From CAYJLW01 sp964370965 (lineage in GTDB: Bacteria; Actinomycetota; Acidimicrobiia; UBA2766): DNA of 12,304 nt. The stretch spans positions 1-12,304 of the forward strand of contig CAYJLW010000101.1 of the NCBI GenBank assembly GCA_964370965.1, in the 5' to 3' direction. Below are positions 1-7,514 of the stretch, one piece after another; the first letter of the stretch is position 1, and every line of letters begins with the position of its first letter. The notes under the pieces were generated by a model that was not told the origin of the DNA, made no database searches, and saw nothing but the letters and a program-made list of their open reading frames with translations. A program made the position numbers and the translations under genes.

Positions 1-1505
1 CGTGGCCGCGGGGCAGCGGGGCCCTGCCCCCCGCTCAAAGGGCCGCTCGGGCCCTCGATCGTGGACCGGGTGGCCTGGCTCCCGGCCTGCCGGGCTTTCT
101 CCCGCAGTCGCTCCTCCGTGAGCTCGTCGAGCATGGCGACCTCCGGGGAGCGGCGACGGAGACGATTCCAGACCGCCCGCGCCCACAGCCCGGTCAGGAA
201 CACGATGATGCCTCCGAGCCAGAGCGTGATGCGTGTCCCCGACAGCTGCAGGGTGAGGCCCAAGCTGACCCTGCCACCGGGCACGAGGCTGCGGACGACG
301 TCGTCGAGGATGCCGGCCAGCAGCGGGGCCACGGTGAGGGCGATGAGCATGCAGAGGCGGATGATCGTGAACAGGGCGGCGAACACGCGCCCCCGGAGGT
401 CGTCGTCGACGGAGTCCTGCAGGGCGGCGAAGCCCGTCACGTACGCCCCGCCCGCCCCCACCCCGAAGAGGGCGATCAGCGGGAGCGCCGGGGAGAGGGA
501 GGACACCGACGCCGCCAGAACCAGGAACAGCCCGCACGCCATGAGGCCCATGGTGAAGAGGTGCACCAGCGAGAAACGGTGCTGTATCGCGGACAGGCTC
601 ACGACGCCGATGGCGGCGCCGGTTCCCAGCGCCGTGATCAGGAGGCCGAAAGCGCTGCTGCCTCCGTGGAGGACCTGCTTGGCGAAGGTCGCCCCCAGCG
701 GGATGACGGCCGCCCCACCCAGGAGAGCCGCCGCCATGCCCACGAGGACGAGGCGCACGACGGGCTCTTGGCGGATGAAGACCACGCCCTCACGCAGCTC
801 CCGCCAGGTCTGACCCATGTCGAGCTTGCGGCTCGTGCGCTCCGCCGGAGGGAGGCGGAGGTGGAAGATGAGCGTGGCGGAACCGAAGAACGTAAAGCAG
901 TCCACCCAGATGGCGATGTTCTCCTGGCTCACCTTCAGCACCTCCAGCGGGCCCAGGTTGAGGCCCCCCAGCCATACCGCCACGGCGGCGAGGCCGGCGA
1001 AGACCCCCGAGCCGATCGGGAACGTCCCGTACGCCGCGGCCATGCCGAGGGAGTTCGCGTTCACGAGTTGGTCGGGGCGTACGAGGTTCGGGACGGTCGC
1101 CTCCTTCGCCGGCTGCCAGAGCATGGCGAAGAGCTCGAGGACGAACGAGAGGGCGAAGAGAAGCCAGATCGACTCCAGGAACGGGAGGAGGCCGAGGAGG
1201 AGGCCACGACAGATGTCGCACACGTACATGGTGCGCCGGCGGTCCCATCGGTCGACGAGCACGCCCGTGATGGGGGCGAGCAAGAACCCGGGCAGCATGC
1301 GCGCCACCATGACGAGCGACACGCCGATCTCCGGGTTGTTCTTCGCGATCCGCGTGGCGACGGCGATGATCGCCACCACGCCGATCCAGTCGCCCGTGCT
1401 CGACACGACCTGCGCGGCCCAGAGTCGCACAAAGTTCCGGTTCCTGAAGATCGAAGGCTGCTCGACCCCGGGGCTGCCGGCGCCTGCACCTGCGGCCTCG
1501 GTCAC
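1..1505 (-). CDS. MFS permease (MFS_3/EntS-like), C-terminus beyond window
   Basis: Major facilitator superfamily permease in the cytoplasmic membrane, expected to move a small molecule by proton-coupled transport; the substrate cannot be read from sequence. 501 codons are visible and the frame has no stop before the left edge, so the gene is 3'-partial. An N-terminal motif (IFRNRNFVRLWAAQ, residues 19-32) is typical of the MFS_3/enterobactin exporter-like group. The motif A loop GVLVDRWDRRR lies at 81-91, and QDSVDDDLRGRVFA at 363-376 matches the second-half loop of this group. About 11-12 hydrophobic segments lie between residues 30 and 445. A charged helix (455-475) and a Gly/Pro-rich linker then run off the edge. 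The GTG start at 1505 is chosen because GGAGGAG precedes it by six bases; an in-frame GTG at 1529 is an alternative. The gene is divergent from topA. In some actinobacteria an MFS domain near topA is fused to dTMP kinase, and the open frame leaves that possible here. Confidence 0.85.
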   Translation of the reverse strand, partial: MTEAAGAGAGSPGVEQPSIFRNRNFVRLWAAQVVSSTGDWIGVVAIIAVATRIAKNNPEIGVSLVMVARMLPGFLLAPITGVLVDRWDRRRTMYVCDICRGLLLGLLPFLESIWLLFALSFVLELFAMLWQPAKEATVPNLVRPDQLVNANSLGMAAAYGTFPIGSGVFAGLAAVAVWLGGLNLGPLEVLKVSQENIAIWVDCFTFFGSATLIFHLRLPPAERTSRKLDMGQTWRELREGVVFIRQEPVVRLVLVGMAAALLGGAAVIPLGATFAKQVLHGGSSAFGLLITALGTGAAIGVVSLSAIQHRFSLVHLFTMGLMACGLFLVLAASVSSLSPALPLIALFGVGAGGAYVTGFAALQDSVDDDLRGRVFAALFTIIRLCMLIALTVAPLLAGILDDVVRSLVPGGRVSLGLTLQLSGTRITLWLGGIIVFLTGLWARAVWNRLRRRSPEVAMLDELTEERLREKARQAGSQATRSTIEGPSGPLSGGQGPAAPRP

Positions 1506-1548
1506 GCCGCTCCTCCACTCGCCCGTCACGCTGATGTCCCGACACGAC

Positions 1549-1554
1549 AGGCTA
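1549..1554 (-). promoter_or_regulatory. candidate -10 hexamer for the MFS gene
   Basis: Reading the minus strand, TAGCCT (fits TANNNT) lies about 44 bases upstream of the GTG start at 1505. Transcription from about 1542 would give a leader of roughly 37 bases carrying the GGAGGAG ribosome-binding site. No convincing -35 element is visible. This is a short, low-information match. Confidence 0.3.
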
Positions 1555-1594
1555 TCCGCGGGGCGCCCGCCGCCCCTGCCTGGCACCCCGCGAG

Positions 1595-1627
1595 TTGACA
1601 CGCGACGCCGGGACATGGGAATAGGGT
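1595..1627 (+). promoter_or_regulatory. candidate topA promoter
   Basis: A perfect -35 consensus TTGACA lies at 1595-1600. The -10 is less clear: GGAATA at 1618-1623 has the ideal 17-base spacing, while TAGGGT at 1622-1627 fits TANNNT better but with 21-base spacing. The resulting leader to the GTG at 1709 would be about 75-80 bases and holds the GGAGG ribosome-binding site at 1697-1701. In a region this GC-rich, an exact TTGACA in the intergenic gap of a divergent gene pair is more than background, but the -10 is ambiguous. Confidence 0.45.
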
Positions 1628-1708
1628 GTAGCGATCCCGTCCCGGGACCGCTCAAGTTTCCCGCACTTCCCGCCGAGCAGCGGGGAAGCCTCGAACGGAG
1701 GATCCAGA

Positions 1709-4393
1709 GTGACGAAGCCGCTCGTCATCGTCGAGTCACCGGCGAAGGCCCGCACCATCGCGGGCTTCCTCGGCGACGGCTACGTCGTGGAGTCATCCAT
1801 CGGCCACATCCGCGACCTGCCCCGCAACGCCCGGGAGATCCCTGCGGCCTACAAGGGCGAGCCCTGGTCGCGCCTCGCCGTGGACGTCGACAACGACTTC
1901 AAGCCGATCTACGTCGTGGCGTCCGAGAAGAAGGACCAGGTCCGCAAACTGAAGGCCGCCCTGAAGGGCGCCAGCGAGCTCTACCTCGCGACTGACGAGG
2001 ACCGCGAAGGGGAGTCGATCGCCTGGCATCTCACCGAGGTGCTCAACCCCCGCGTGCCCGTGAAGAGGATGGTCTTCCACGAGATCACCCACGGCGCCAT
2101 CGAGGAGGCCATCGCCCACCCCCGCGAGCTCGACCGCAAGCTCGTGGACGCCCAGGAGGCCCGCCGCATACTCGACCGTCTCGTGGGCTGGCGGGTGTCT
2201 GAGGTCCTGTGGAAGAAGGTGATGCCGCGGCTTTCCGCGGGGCGCGTGCAGAGCGTCGCCACCCGTCTCGTCGTCGAGCGCGAACGTGCCCGCATGGCCT
2301 TCCGCACCGGGGAGTACTGGGACCTCGAAGGCGTGTTCGCCGCCGAGGGCGGCACCTTCAAGGCCACGCTGGTCTCCGTCGACGGCCACCGCCTCGCCAC
2401 CGGCAAGGACTTCGACGCCGCCACCGGACACCTCCCGGAGGGTTCCCCCCTCGTCCAGCTCGCCGAAGACGCCGCCCGGGGCCTCGCCGCCCGCCTCACC
2501 GACCGGCCGTTCCGGGTCGCGTCGGTCGAGACGAAGGACTGGAAGCAGTCGCCGTACGCCCCGTTCATGACGTCCACCCTGCAGCAGGAGGCGGGCCGCA
2601 AGCTCCGCTTCTCCTCGGCGCGCACCATGTCGGTGGCACAACGCCTCTACGAGCGGGGCTACATCACCTACATGCGCACGGACTCCACGAACCTCTCCGA
2701 GCAGGCGGTGGGCGCCGCCCGGGCGCAGATCCGTGAGCTCTACGGCGACGACTACCTGCCCGGGCAAGCCCGCGTGTACACCCGGAAGGTGAAGAACGCC
2801 CAGGAGGCGCACGAGGCCATCCGTCCCGCCGGCGACCGCATCCGCACCCCCGACCAAGTGGGCCGAGAGCTCGACGGCGACGAGGCCCGCCTCTACGAGC
2901 TCATCTGGAAGCGCACGATCGCCTGCCAGATGACCGATGCCCGGGGCAAACGGGTGTCACTCCGCCTCGCCGCTGCCACGGTCGAGGGCGAGGAGACGGT
3001 CTTCGCGGCGTCCGGGCGCACGATCTCCTTCCCTGGCTTCCTCCGCGCCTACGTAGAGGGATCCGACGACCCCGACGCCGAGCTGGGCGACCGCGAGGTC
3101 GACCTCCCACCGGTGAGCGGGGGTGACGTCGTCGCCTGCGAGAGCCTGGTGGCCCAGGGACACACCACGCAGCCCCCCGCCCGCTACACCGAGGCGAGTC
3201 TCGTGAAGGAGCTCGAAGCGCGCGGGATCGGCCGCCCCTCCACTTACGCGTCCGTGATCCAGACGATCCAGGACCGCGGCTACGTGTGGAAGAAGGGCAC
3301 CGCTCTGGTGCCGTCCTGGACGGCGATGGCTGTCGTGCGCCTCCTGGAGGGGTTCTTCGACGAGCTCGTCGACTACGACTTCACGGCCCGCATGGAAGAA
3401 GACCTCGACGACATCGCGAACGGAGAACGGGAGGCCGTCCCGTGGCTGCGCACCTTCTACTTCGGCAACGGCCGGCCGGGACTCGACGACCTCGCCGCCG
3501 GGCCGCGCCTCGAGGAGATCGACGCCCGCGCTGTGAACACGATCCCGATCGGCACCGACGTCGACAGCGGCGAGATCGCCGTGCGTGTGGGCCGCTACGG
3601 GCCCTACCTACAAAGGGGTGACGACACGGCGCCGGTGCCGACGGACCTCGTGCCCGACGAGCTCACCGTGGAACTCGCCACGGAGCTCCTCGCCCAGGGC
3701 AAGGACGCCGGTCGGGTGGTGGGCACCGACCCGGACACCGGCCTGGACGTCGTCGCCCGCGCGGGCCGCTTCGGGCCCTACGTGCAGCTCGGGGAGCTCG
3801 ACCCGGACTCCAAGACGAAACCGAAGACCGCTTCCCTGTTCAAGTCCATGTCCCTCGACACCGTCAGCATCGAGGACGCCCTCCGGCTCCTGTCCTTGCC
3901 GAGGGTCGTGGGCGAGGAGACCGACGACAAGGGCGAGGTCGTACAGGTGACGGCGCAGAACGGCCGCTACGGCCCGTACCTCAAGAAGGGCACCGACTCC
4001 CGGAGCCTGGAGACCGAGGACCAGCTCTTCACCGTGACGATGGACGAGGCCCGGGCGATCTTCGCCCAGCCGAAGCGCCGCGGCGCCCGCCAGCAGAAGG
4101 TCCTCGCCGATCTCGGTCCCCACCCCGACAGCGAGGCGCCCGTGCGGATCCTCGACGGCCGCTACGGCCCCTACGCCACCGACGGCACCACGAACGCCTC
4201 CCTGCCCCGCGGCACCGACCCGGAGGCGTGCACGCTCGACGAGGCGATCGCCCTCCTTCGGGCCCGCGAGGCCGCCGGCCCGGCGAAGAAGCGCCGCGCC
4301 CCGGCCAAGAAGAAGACCGCTGCCAAGGGGACGACGAAGAAGACCGCGGCCCGGACGACCGCGAAGAAGAGCGGTCGCAAACCGCCGGCCTGA
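1709..4393 (+). CDS. topA: DNA topoisomerase I (type IA)
   Basis: Relaxes negatively supercoiled DNA by passing strands through a transient single-strand break with a 5'-phosphotyrosine link; acts on the nucleoid. 894 residues, a usual length for actinobacterial TopA. The TOPRIM domain is N-terminal: Glu9 in ESPAK and the metal-binding acids Asp96, Asp98 and Glu100 in TDEDREGE. The catalytic tyrosine is Tyr321, followed by Arg323, in YITYMRTDS. The gate segment YTEASLVKELEARGIGRPST is at 493-512. Four C-terminal Topo_C repeats are marked by GRYGPY-type motifs near 628, 687, 752 and 818. A basic tail rich in Lys, Ala and Thr (about 859-894) replaces the Cys4 zinc fingers of proteobacterial enzymes, as known in actinobacteria. 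The GTG start at 1709 has GGAGG seven bases upstream and leaves a complete TOPRIM strand. The gene is divergent from the MFS gene and nothing is broken. Confidence 0.98.
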   Translation: MTKPLVIVESPAKARTIAGFLGDGYVVESSIGHIRDLPRNAREIPAAYKGEPWSRLAVDVDNDFKPIYVVASEKKDQVRKLKAALKGASELYLATDEDREGESIAWHLTEVLNPRVPVKRMVFHEITHGAIEEAIAHPRELDRKLVDAQEARRILDRLVGWRVSEVLWKKVMPRLSAGRVQSVATRLVVERERARMAFRTGEYWDLEGVFAAEGGTFKATLVSVDGHRLATGKDFDAATGHLPEGSPLVQLAEDAARGLAARLTDRPFRVASVETKDWKQSPYAPFMTSTLQQEAGRKLRFSSARTMSVAQRLYERGYITYMRTDSTNLSEQAVGAARAQIRELYGDDYLPGQARVYTRKVKNAQEAHEAIRPAGDRIRTPDQVGRELDGDEARLYELIWKRTIACQMTDARGKRVSLRLAAATVEGEETVFAASGRTISFPGFLRAYVEGSDDPDAELGDREVDLPPVSGGDVVACESLVAQGHTTQPPARYTEASLVKELEARGIGRPSTYASVIQTIQDRGYVWKKGTALVPSWTAMAVVRLLEGFFDELVDYDFTARMEEDLDDIANGEREAVPWLRTFYFGNGRPGLDDLAAGPRLEEIDARAVNTIPIGTDVDSGEIAVRVGRYGPYLQRGDDTAPVPTDLVPDELTVELATELLAQGKDAGRVVGTDPDTGLDVVARAGRFGPYVQLGELDPDSKTKPKTASLFKSMSLDTVSIEDALRLLSLPRVVGEETDDKGEVVQVTAQNGRYGPYLKKGTDSRSLETEDQLFTVTMDEARAIFAQPKRRGARQQKVLADLGPHPDSEAPVRILDGRYGPYATDGTTNASLPRGTDPEACTLDEAIALLRAREAAGPAKKRRAPAKKKTAAKGTTKKTAARTTAKKSGRKPPA

Positions 4394-4416
4394 TGGGCGT
4401 CTGACCTCCCTCCGGG

Positions 4417-4456
4417 CGCCACCCCAGTGGCGGTCGGTGTCCCGCACCCGCGGGAC
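4417..4456 (+). terminator. two small hairpins after topA
   Basis: Two stem-loops follow the topA stop. CGCCAC (4417-4422) pairs with GTGGCG (4427-4432) around CCCA. GTCCCGC (4439-4445) pairs with GCGGGAC (4450-4456) around ACCC. Neither is followed by a T run, so as intrinsic terminators they would be of the T-less kind proposed for high-GC bacteria. They may alternatively belong to the upstream region of the esterase gene. Confidence 0.35.
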
Positions 4457-4504
4457 GTGCGAGACGTCGAGGCCCGCCACCGGGCACGGCCGTCCCTTCC
4501 CGCG

Positions 4505-4510
4505 TAGCAT
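4505..4510 (+). promoter_or_regulatory. -10 hexamer for leaderless esterase mRNA
   Basis: TAGCAT (TANNNT) ends six bases before the GTG at 4517. This places the expected transcription start on the start codon itself. No Shine-Dalgarno sequence precedes the GTG, which agrees with a leaderless transcript. No clear -35 element is seen. The same hexamer occurs before the vapB start at 7281. Confidence 0.5.
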
Positions 4511-4516
4511 CCGGCC

Positions 4517-5932
4517 GTGCGACGCGCCGGCTCGAGGAGCTCCCGGCGCCCGCTGGGGGCGTTCCGGTACCTGGCCGTTCTGGCCCTCGCTACCGCGGCC
4601 CTGGTCTCGACGCCGCCCGTCGCCGGCACCGAGACCGGCCTCGAGACCTCCCCGGGTCTCGAGGTCCGCTCCACCGTGAGGACGGGCCGGATGGAGGAGC
4701 TCACAGTCTTCTCCCCCGCCCTCGCCCGGGAAACACGAGTGCGTGTCCTGCTGCCGGCCGGCTACGACCGGGGAGGCCGCTACAGCGTGCTCTACCTCCT
4801 GCACGGGCGGGGCGGCAGCGAGGTGGACTGGACAGTCCTCGGGGACGCCGACGCCGTCACCGCCCCCTACCCGTTCCTCGTCGTCATGCCTGACGGCGGG
4901 GAGAACGGCTTCTACTCGGACTGGATCCGGCCTCCGCCCGGGGACACGGCCCGCTGGGAGACCTACCACATCCGCGAGCTCCTCCCCTTCGTGGAGACCC
5001 GCTACCGGGTGCGGCGGGGGCGGCGCGCTGTCGCCGGCCTCTCCATGGGCGGATACGGGTCCCTGAGCTACGCGGGTCGCCACCCCGAGCTGTTCCAGGC
5101 CGCGGCTTCCTTCTCGGGCCCAGTCGACCTCCTCGCCCTGAGCCCGCTCTGGGAAGAGATCATCGTGGCCCTCCTCTTCGATCCCAACGACGTGCCCCGC
5201 GACGCCATCTGGGGGGACCCCACGACCGACGGCGTCCGCTGGCGCGCCCACAACCCCGCTGACCTCGCCCCGAACCTCTCCCACACACAACTCCACCTGT
5301 ACTCGGGCAACGGCCGGCCCACACACCCCACCGACGACTTCAACGGGATCTTCTACGAGTGGGGCATCTCGCTCATGAACGACGCCCTGATGGCGAAGCT
5401 CGCGGCCCGGGGGATCCCGTTCGACGCCCACCGCACCGACGGCATCCACGAGTGGCCCATCTGGCAGGCGGCGCTGAGCGACGTCCTCCCTCGCTTACGG
5501 ACCGCGCTCGCCTCCCCGCGGCCAGCGCCGGAGACCTTCGACTACATCTCTCCGGAGCCCGCGTTCTCGGCGTGGGACTGGGACGTCGACATGGAACGGA
5601 CCGTGCTGGAGATGGCCGAGCTGCGCCGGGCCGGCCGTGGCGGGTTCACCGCCCGCGGAACGGGCGTGATGCACGTCCGCACGGCCGCCCTCTACTGCCG
5701 CAGGCGGGTCTACACGGTCGCGGCGACAGTCCTCGGGGCGACCCGCCGCACGGCGGTGCGCGCCGACGCCGCCGGTCGTCTCACCCTCGACGTCGGCCTC
5801 GGCCCGTCCCACACCGTCCAGGACTTCACGCCGCCCGCGATCCTCGCCCGCCTCCTGCAGGGTGACAACTACCTCGCCACCGCGGACGTGGTCGTCGCCG
5901 GACCCCGCAAGGGCGCCTGCGGCACCCCCTGA
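4517..5932 (+). CDS. exported esterase D/antigen 85-type alpha/beta hydrolase
   Basis: Secreted serine hydrolase of the esterase D family (PF00756-type), which includes S-formylglutathione hydrolases, feruloyl esterases and mycolyltransferase antigen 85; the substrate is unknown. Of 471 residues, the first ~37 are a signal peptide: a basic N-region with several Arg, then a hydrophobic core AFRYLAVLALATAALV (15-30), then a cleavage region near PVAG. The hydrolase core spans about 50-330. The oxyanion strand is LYLLHGRGG (92-100), the nucleophile elbow is GLSMG with Ser176, and the catalytic His is probably His311 in GIHEW. The acid is less certain, perhaps in the 273-310 region. Residues ~340-471 form an extra domain I do not recognise, with mixed strands and two cysteines (Cys394, Cys468) that could form a disulfide. 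The GTG start is supported by an intact signal peptide and a leaderless -10. The flanking genes give no functional context. Confidence 0.88.
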   Translation: MRRAGSRSSRRPLGAFRYLAVLALATAALVSTPPVAGTETGLETSPGLEVRSTVRTGRMEELTVFSPALARETRVRVLLPAGYDRGGRYSVLYLLHGRGGSEVDWTVLGDADAVTAPYPFLVVMPDGGENGFYSDWIRPPPGDTARWETYHIRELLPFVETRYRVRRGRRAVAGLSMGGYGSLSYAGRHPELFQAAASFSGPVDLLALSPLWEEIIVALLFDPNDVPRDAIWGDPTTDGVRWRAHNPADLAPNLSHTQLHLYSGNGRPTHPTDDFNGIFYEWGISLMNDALMAKLAARGIPFDAHRTDGIHEWPIWQAALSDVLPRLRTALASPRPAPETFDYISPEPAFSAWDWDVDMERTVLEMAELRRAGRGGFTARGTGVMHVRTAALYCRRRVYTVAATVLGATRRTAVRADAAGRLTLDVGLGPSHTVQDFTPPAILARLLQGDNYLATADVVVAGPRKGACGTP

Positions 5933-5974
5933 ACGAGCGCGGGGCGGTTCCCGCCGCGAGACACCGGGGCCACG

Positions 5975-6004
5975 TACGATGCGGCGGCGGGCGAGAGAGA
6001 GGGG
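5975..6004 (+). promoter_or_regulatory. candidate promoter and RBS for glutamate dehydrogenase
   Basis: TACGAT at 5975-5980 fits the -10 pattern, and AGAGGGG at 5998-6004 is a Shine-Dalgarno-like run six bases before the TTG at 6011. The leader would be about 24 bases. No -35 is evident. The ribosome-binding site is the main reason for preferring the TTG over the in-frame ATG at 6053. Confidence 0.4.
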
Positions 6005-6010
6005 CCCCGC

Positions 6011-7237
6011 TTGAACGCCCGGAAGTCACAGGAGCGCTTCGCCAGCGAGGCCATGCGGAGACTCGACGTCGAAGGGGGAGTCCGGGCCCTCCTGAACAGC
6101 CCGTTCCGCCAGGTCACCCTCGAGGTGCCCCTCGTACACGAGGACGACACCATCGACGTCGTCACGGGCTACCGGGTGCAGCACAACCACTCCCGGGGGC
6201 CGTTCAAGGGCGGCATGCGGTTCCATCCCATCGTGTCCATGGACGAGCTCCGGGCCTTCGCCGCCCTCATGACGTGGAAGTGCGCCCTCGTCGACATCCC
6301 CTTCGGAGGCGCCAAAGGGGGCCTCGCCGTGGATCCGACGACCCTCACGGGGTGGGAGCTCGAGGACCTCACGAAGCGCTTCACGCGACGCCTCCTCACC
6401 GTCATCGGTCCCAACATCGACATCCCGGCCCCGGACGTGGGCACCGGCCCCGAGGTGATGGCCTGGATCTTCGAGGTGTACGCGAACTCGGTGGAGGACG
6501 ACCCGTCCTGCGTCACGGGCAAACCTCTCGTCCTCGGCGGGGCTCCCGGGCGCCTCGAGGCGACCGGCTACGGCGTCGCCCACGCCGTCGGGCTCGGTGC
6601 CGCCCAGACCGGCGTCGACGTCGCCGGCTCCACGGTGGCGATCCAGGGCTTCGGGAACGTGGGATCCTTCGCCGCCCGGTTCCTCGCCGACGCCGGCTGC
6701 CGGGTCGTCGCCGTCTCGGACCACCGGGGCGGCTGGTACGACCCCAGCGGATACGACCCGCACGTCCTGCAGATCCACACCGGCGCCGGCGGGCGGCTCC
6801 CGGACGACTGCCCCGGCGAACGGATCACGAACGAGGAGCTCCTGGAGCTCGAGGTGGACGTCCTGGTGCCGGCGGCCCTCGAGGACGCCGTCACCAAGGA
6901 CAACGCCGAGCGCATCTCGGCGCGCATGATCGTGGAGGCGGCGAACTCCCCCGTCACCGCCGAGGCCGACGAGATCCTCGTGGACGCCGGGATCCCGGTC
7001 GTGCCCGACCTCTTCGCCAACGCGGGCGGCGTCGTGGCGAGCTACGCCGAATGGGTCGCGAACCGCCAGCGCCTCACCTGGACCCGTGACGAGGTCCTCG
7101 GCCTCGTCACGCGCACGCTCGACACCGCATGGGCGACGATCCTCGAAGCCGAAGGCGACTTCCTCGCCTGGCGGGCCGCCGCCTACGACATCGCCGTGGG
7201 CCGCGTCGTGGAAGCCGTACGCCTGCGAGGATTCTGA
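6011..7237 (+). CDS. glutamate dehydrogenase (Glu/Leu/Phe/Val family)
   Basis: Catalyses reversible oxidative deamination of glutamate to 2-oxoglutarate and ammonia in the cytoplasm, linking nitrogen assimilation with the TCA cycle. 408 residues, the usual length for the ~410-residue hexameric class. The substrate domain has GPFKGGMRFHP (63-73, Lys66), MTWK (Lys90) and the active-site Lys102 in PFGGAKGG, with Asp142 in PAPDVGT. The dinucleotide-binding domain has GFGNVG (213-218). NAGGVVASYAEWVAN (337-351) places a Ser at 344, as in glutamate-specific members of the family, so glutamate is favoured over leucine or phenylalanine. Coenzyme preference is not clear; Asp237 after the second strand does not decide NAD against NADP. 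The start is TTG with a Shine-Dalgarno sequence; an ATG at 6053 would shorten the protein by 14 residues. It appears monocistronic. Confidence 0.93.
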   Translation: MNARKSQERFASEAMRRLDVEGGVRALLNSPFRQVTLEVPLVHEDDTIDVVTGYRVQHNHSRGPFKGGMRFHPIVSMDELRAFAALMTWKCALVDIPFGGAKGGLAVDPTTLTGWELEDLTKRFTRRLLTVIGPNIDIPAPDVGTGPEVMAWIFEVYANSVEDDPSCVTGKPLVLGGAPGRLEATGYGVAHAVGLGAAQTGVDVAGSTVAIQGFGNVGSFAARFLADAGCRVVAVSDHRGGWYDPSGYDPHVLQIHTGAGGRLPDDCPGERITNEELLELEVDVLVPAALEDAVTKDNAERISARMIVEAANSPVTAEADEILVDAGIPVVPDLFANAGGVVASYAEWVANRQRLTWTRDEVLGLVTRTLDTAWATILEAEGDFLAWRAAAYDIAVGRVVEAVRLRGF

Positions 7238-7241
7238 CACC

Positions 7242-7262
7242 GACACGCATCTGATGCGTGTC
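7242..7262. promoter_or_regulatory. perfect 21-bp palindrome, probable VapB operator
   Basis: GACACGCATC (7242-7251), a single T at 7252, then GATGCGTGTC (7253-7262) form a perfect inverted repeat with 10-bp arms. It begins four bases after the glutamate dehydrogenase stop and ends four bases before the vapB -10 hexamer at 7267. It therefore covers the position of the -35 element. VapB proteins are ribbon-helix-helix repressors that bind such palindromes, so autoregulation of vapBC is the natural reading. It could also act as a hairpin at the end of the preceding mRNA, but no T tract follows. Confidence 0.65.
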
Positions 7263-7266
7263 CGAC

Positions 7267-7272
7267 TAGCAT
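7267..7272 (+). promoter_or_regulatory. -10 hexamer for leaderless vapBC mRNA
   Basis: TAGCAT lies eight bases before the ATG at 7281, with no Shine-Dalgarno sequence between, which fits a leaderless or near-leaderless transcript. The palindrome at 7242-7262 sits directly upstream, so repressor binding there would exclude RNA polymerase. Confidence 0.5.
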
Positions 7273-7280
7273 CGCGCATC

Positions 7281-7514
7281 ATGGCACGCACGACGATCGA
7301 CATCGATGCCACCGTTCTCCAGGCGCTCCGGCGCCTCCAGCGGGAACAGGGCAAGACGCTCGGCGAACTCGTCTCCGAGATGCTCGCTGCCGCTCTCGCC
7401 CAGCCCGCCAGGAAAGCCCCGCCGCCCCGATTCCGGTGGAAAGCCCAGCCCATGCGGCCTCGCGTCGACATCGAGGACAAGGAGGCCCTGCATGCCCTCC
7501 TCGACTCCGGATGA
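7281..7514 (+). CDS. VapB-type ribbon-helix-helix antitoxin
   Basis: Antitoxin of a type II toxin-antitoxin pair; it should neutralise the adjacent PIN-domain toxin and repress the operon. 77 residues. The N-terminal ribbon-helix-helix comprises a strand TTIDID (4-9), helix 1 from about 10 to 24 and helix 2 TLGELVSEMLAAALA (26-40). The C-terminal tail has the pattern common in mycobacterial-type VapB partners: F-x-W near 51-53, a Pro-rich stretch, and VDIEDKEALHALLD (62-75), which would wrap the toxin. The ATG at 7281 starts exactly at the domain; the open frame extends upstream only as an out-of-frame shadow inside the dehydrogenase gene. The stop overlaps the toxin start in ATGA, so the two are translationally coupled. 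Confidence 0.85.
   Translation: MARTTIDIDATVLQALRRLQREQGKTLGELVSEMLAAALAQPARKAPPPRFRWKAQPMRPRVDIEDKEALHALLDSG

Noticed and set aside
61..1995. Overlapping plus-strand open frames at the left end
   Set aside because: The minus strand encodes a clear MFS permease with motif A and membrane segments; the plus-strand frames are Arg/Ser-rich shadows and one runs into the topA start in the wrong frame.
3608..5449. Long minus-strand open frame (613 codons) across topA and the esterase gene
   Set aside because: It is antisense to two well-supported genes, is rich in Arg/Gly/Val/Glu without any recognisable motif, and is explained by the scarcity of stops opposite GC-biased codons.
7242..7262. Palindrome as an intrinsic terminator of the dehydrogenase gene
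   Set aside because: No T run follows and it abuts a promoter element, so an operator is the better reading, though some effect on the upstream mRNA cannot be excluded.
6026..7480. Minus-strand open frame of 484 codons opposite glutamate dehydrogenase and vapB
   Set aside because: No motif or plausible start signal, and the sense strand carries complete catalytic signatures of real families.
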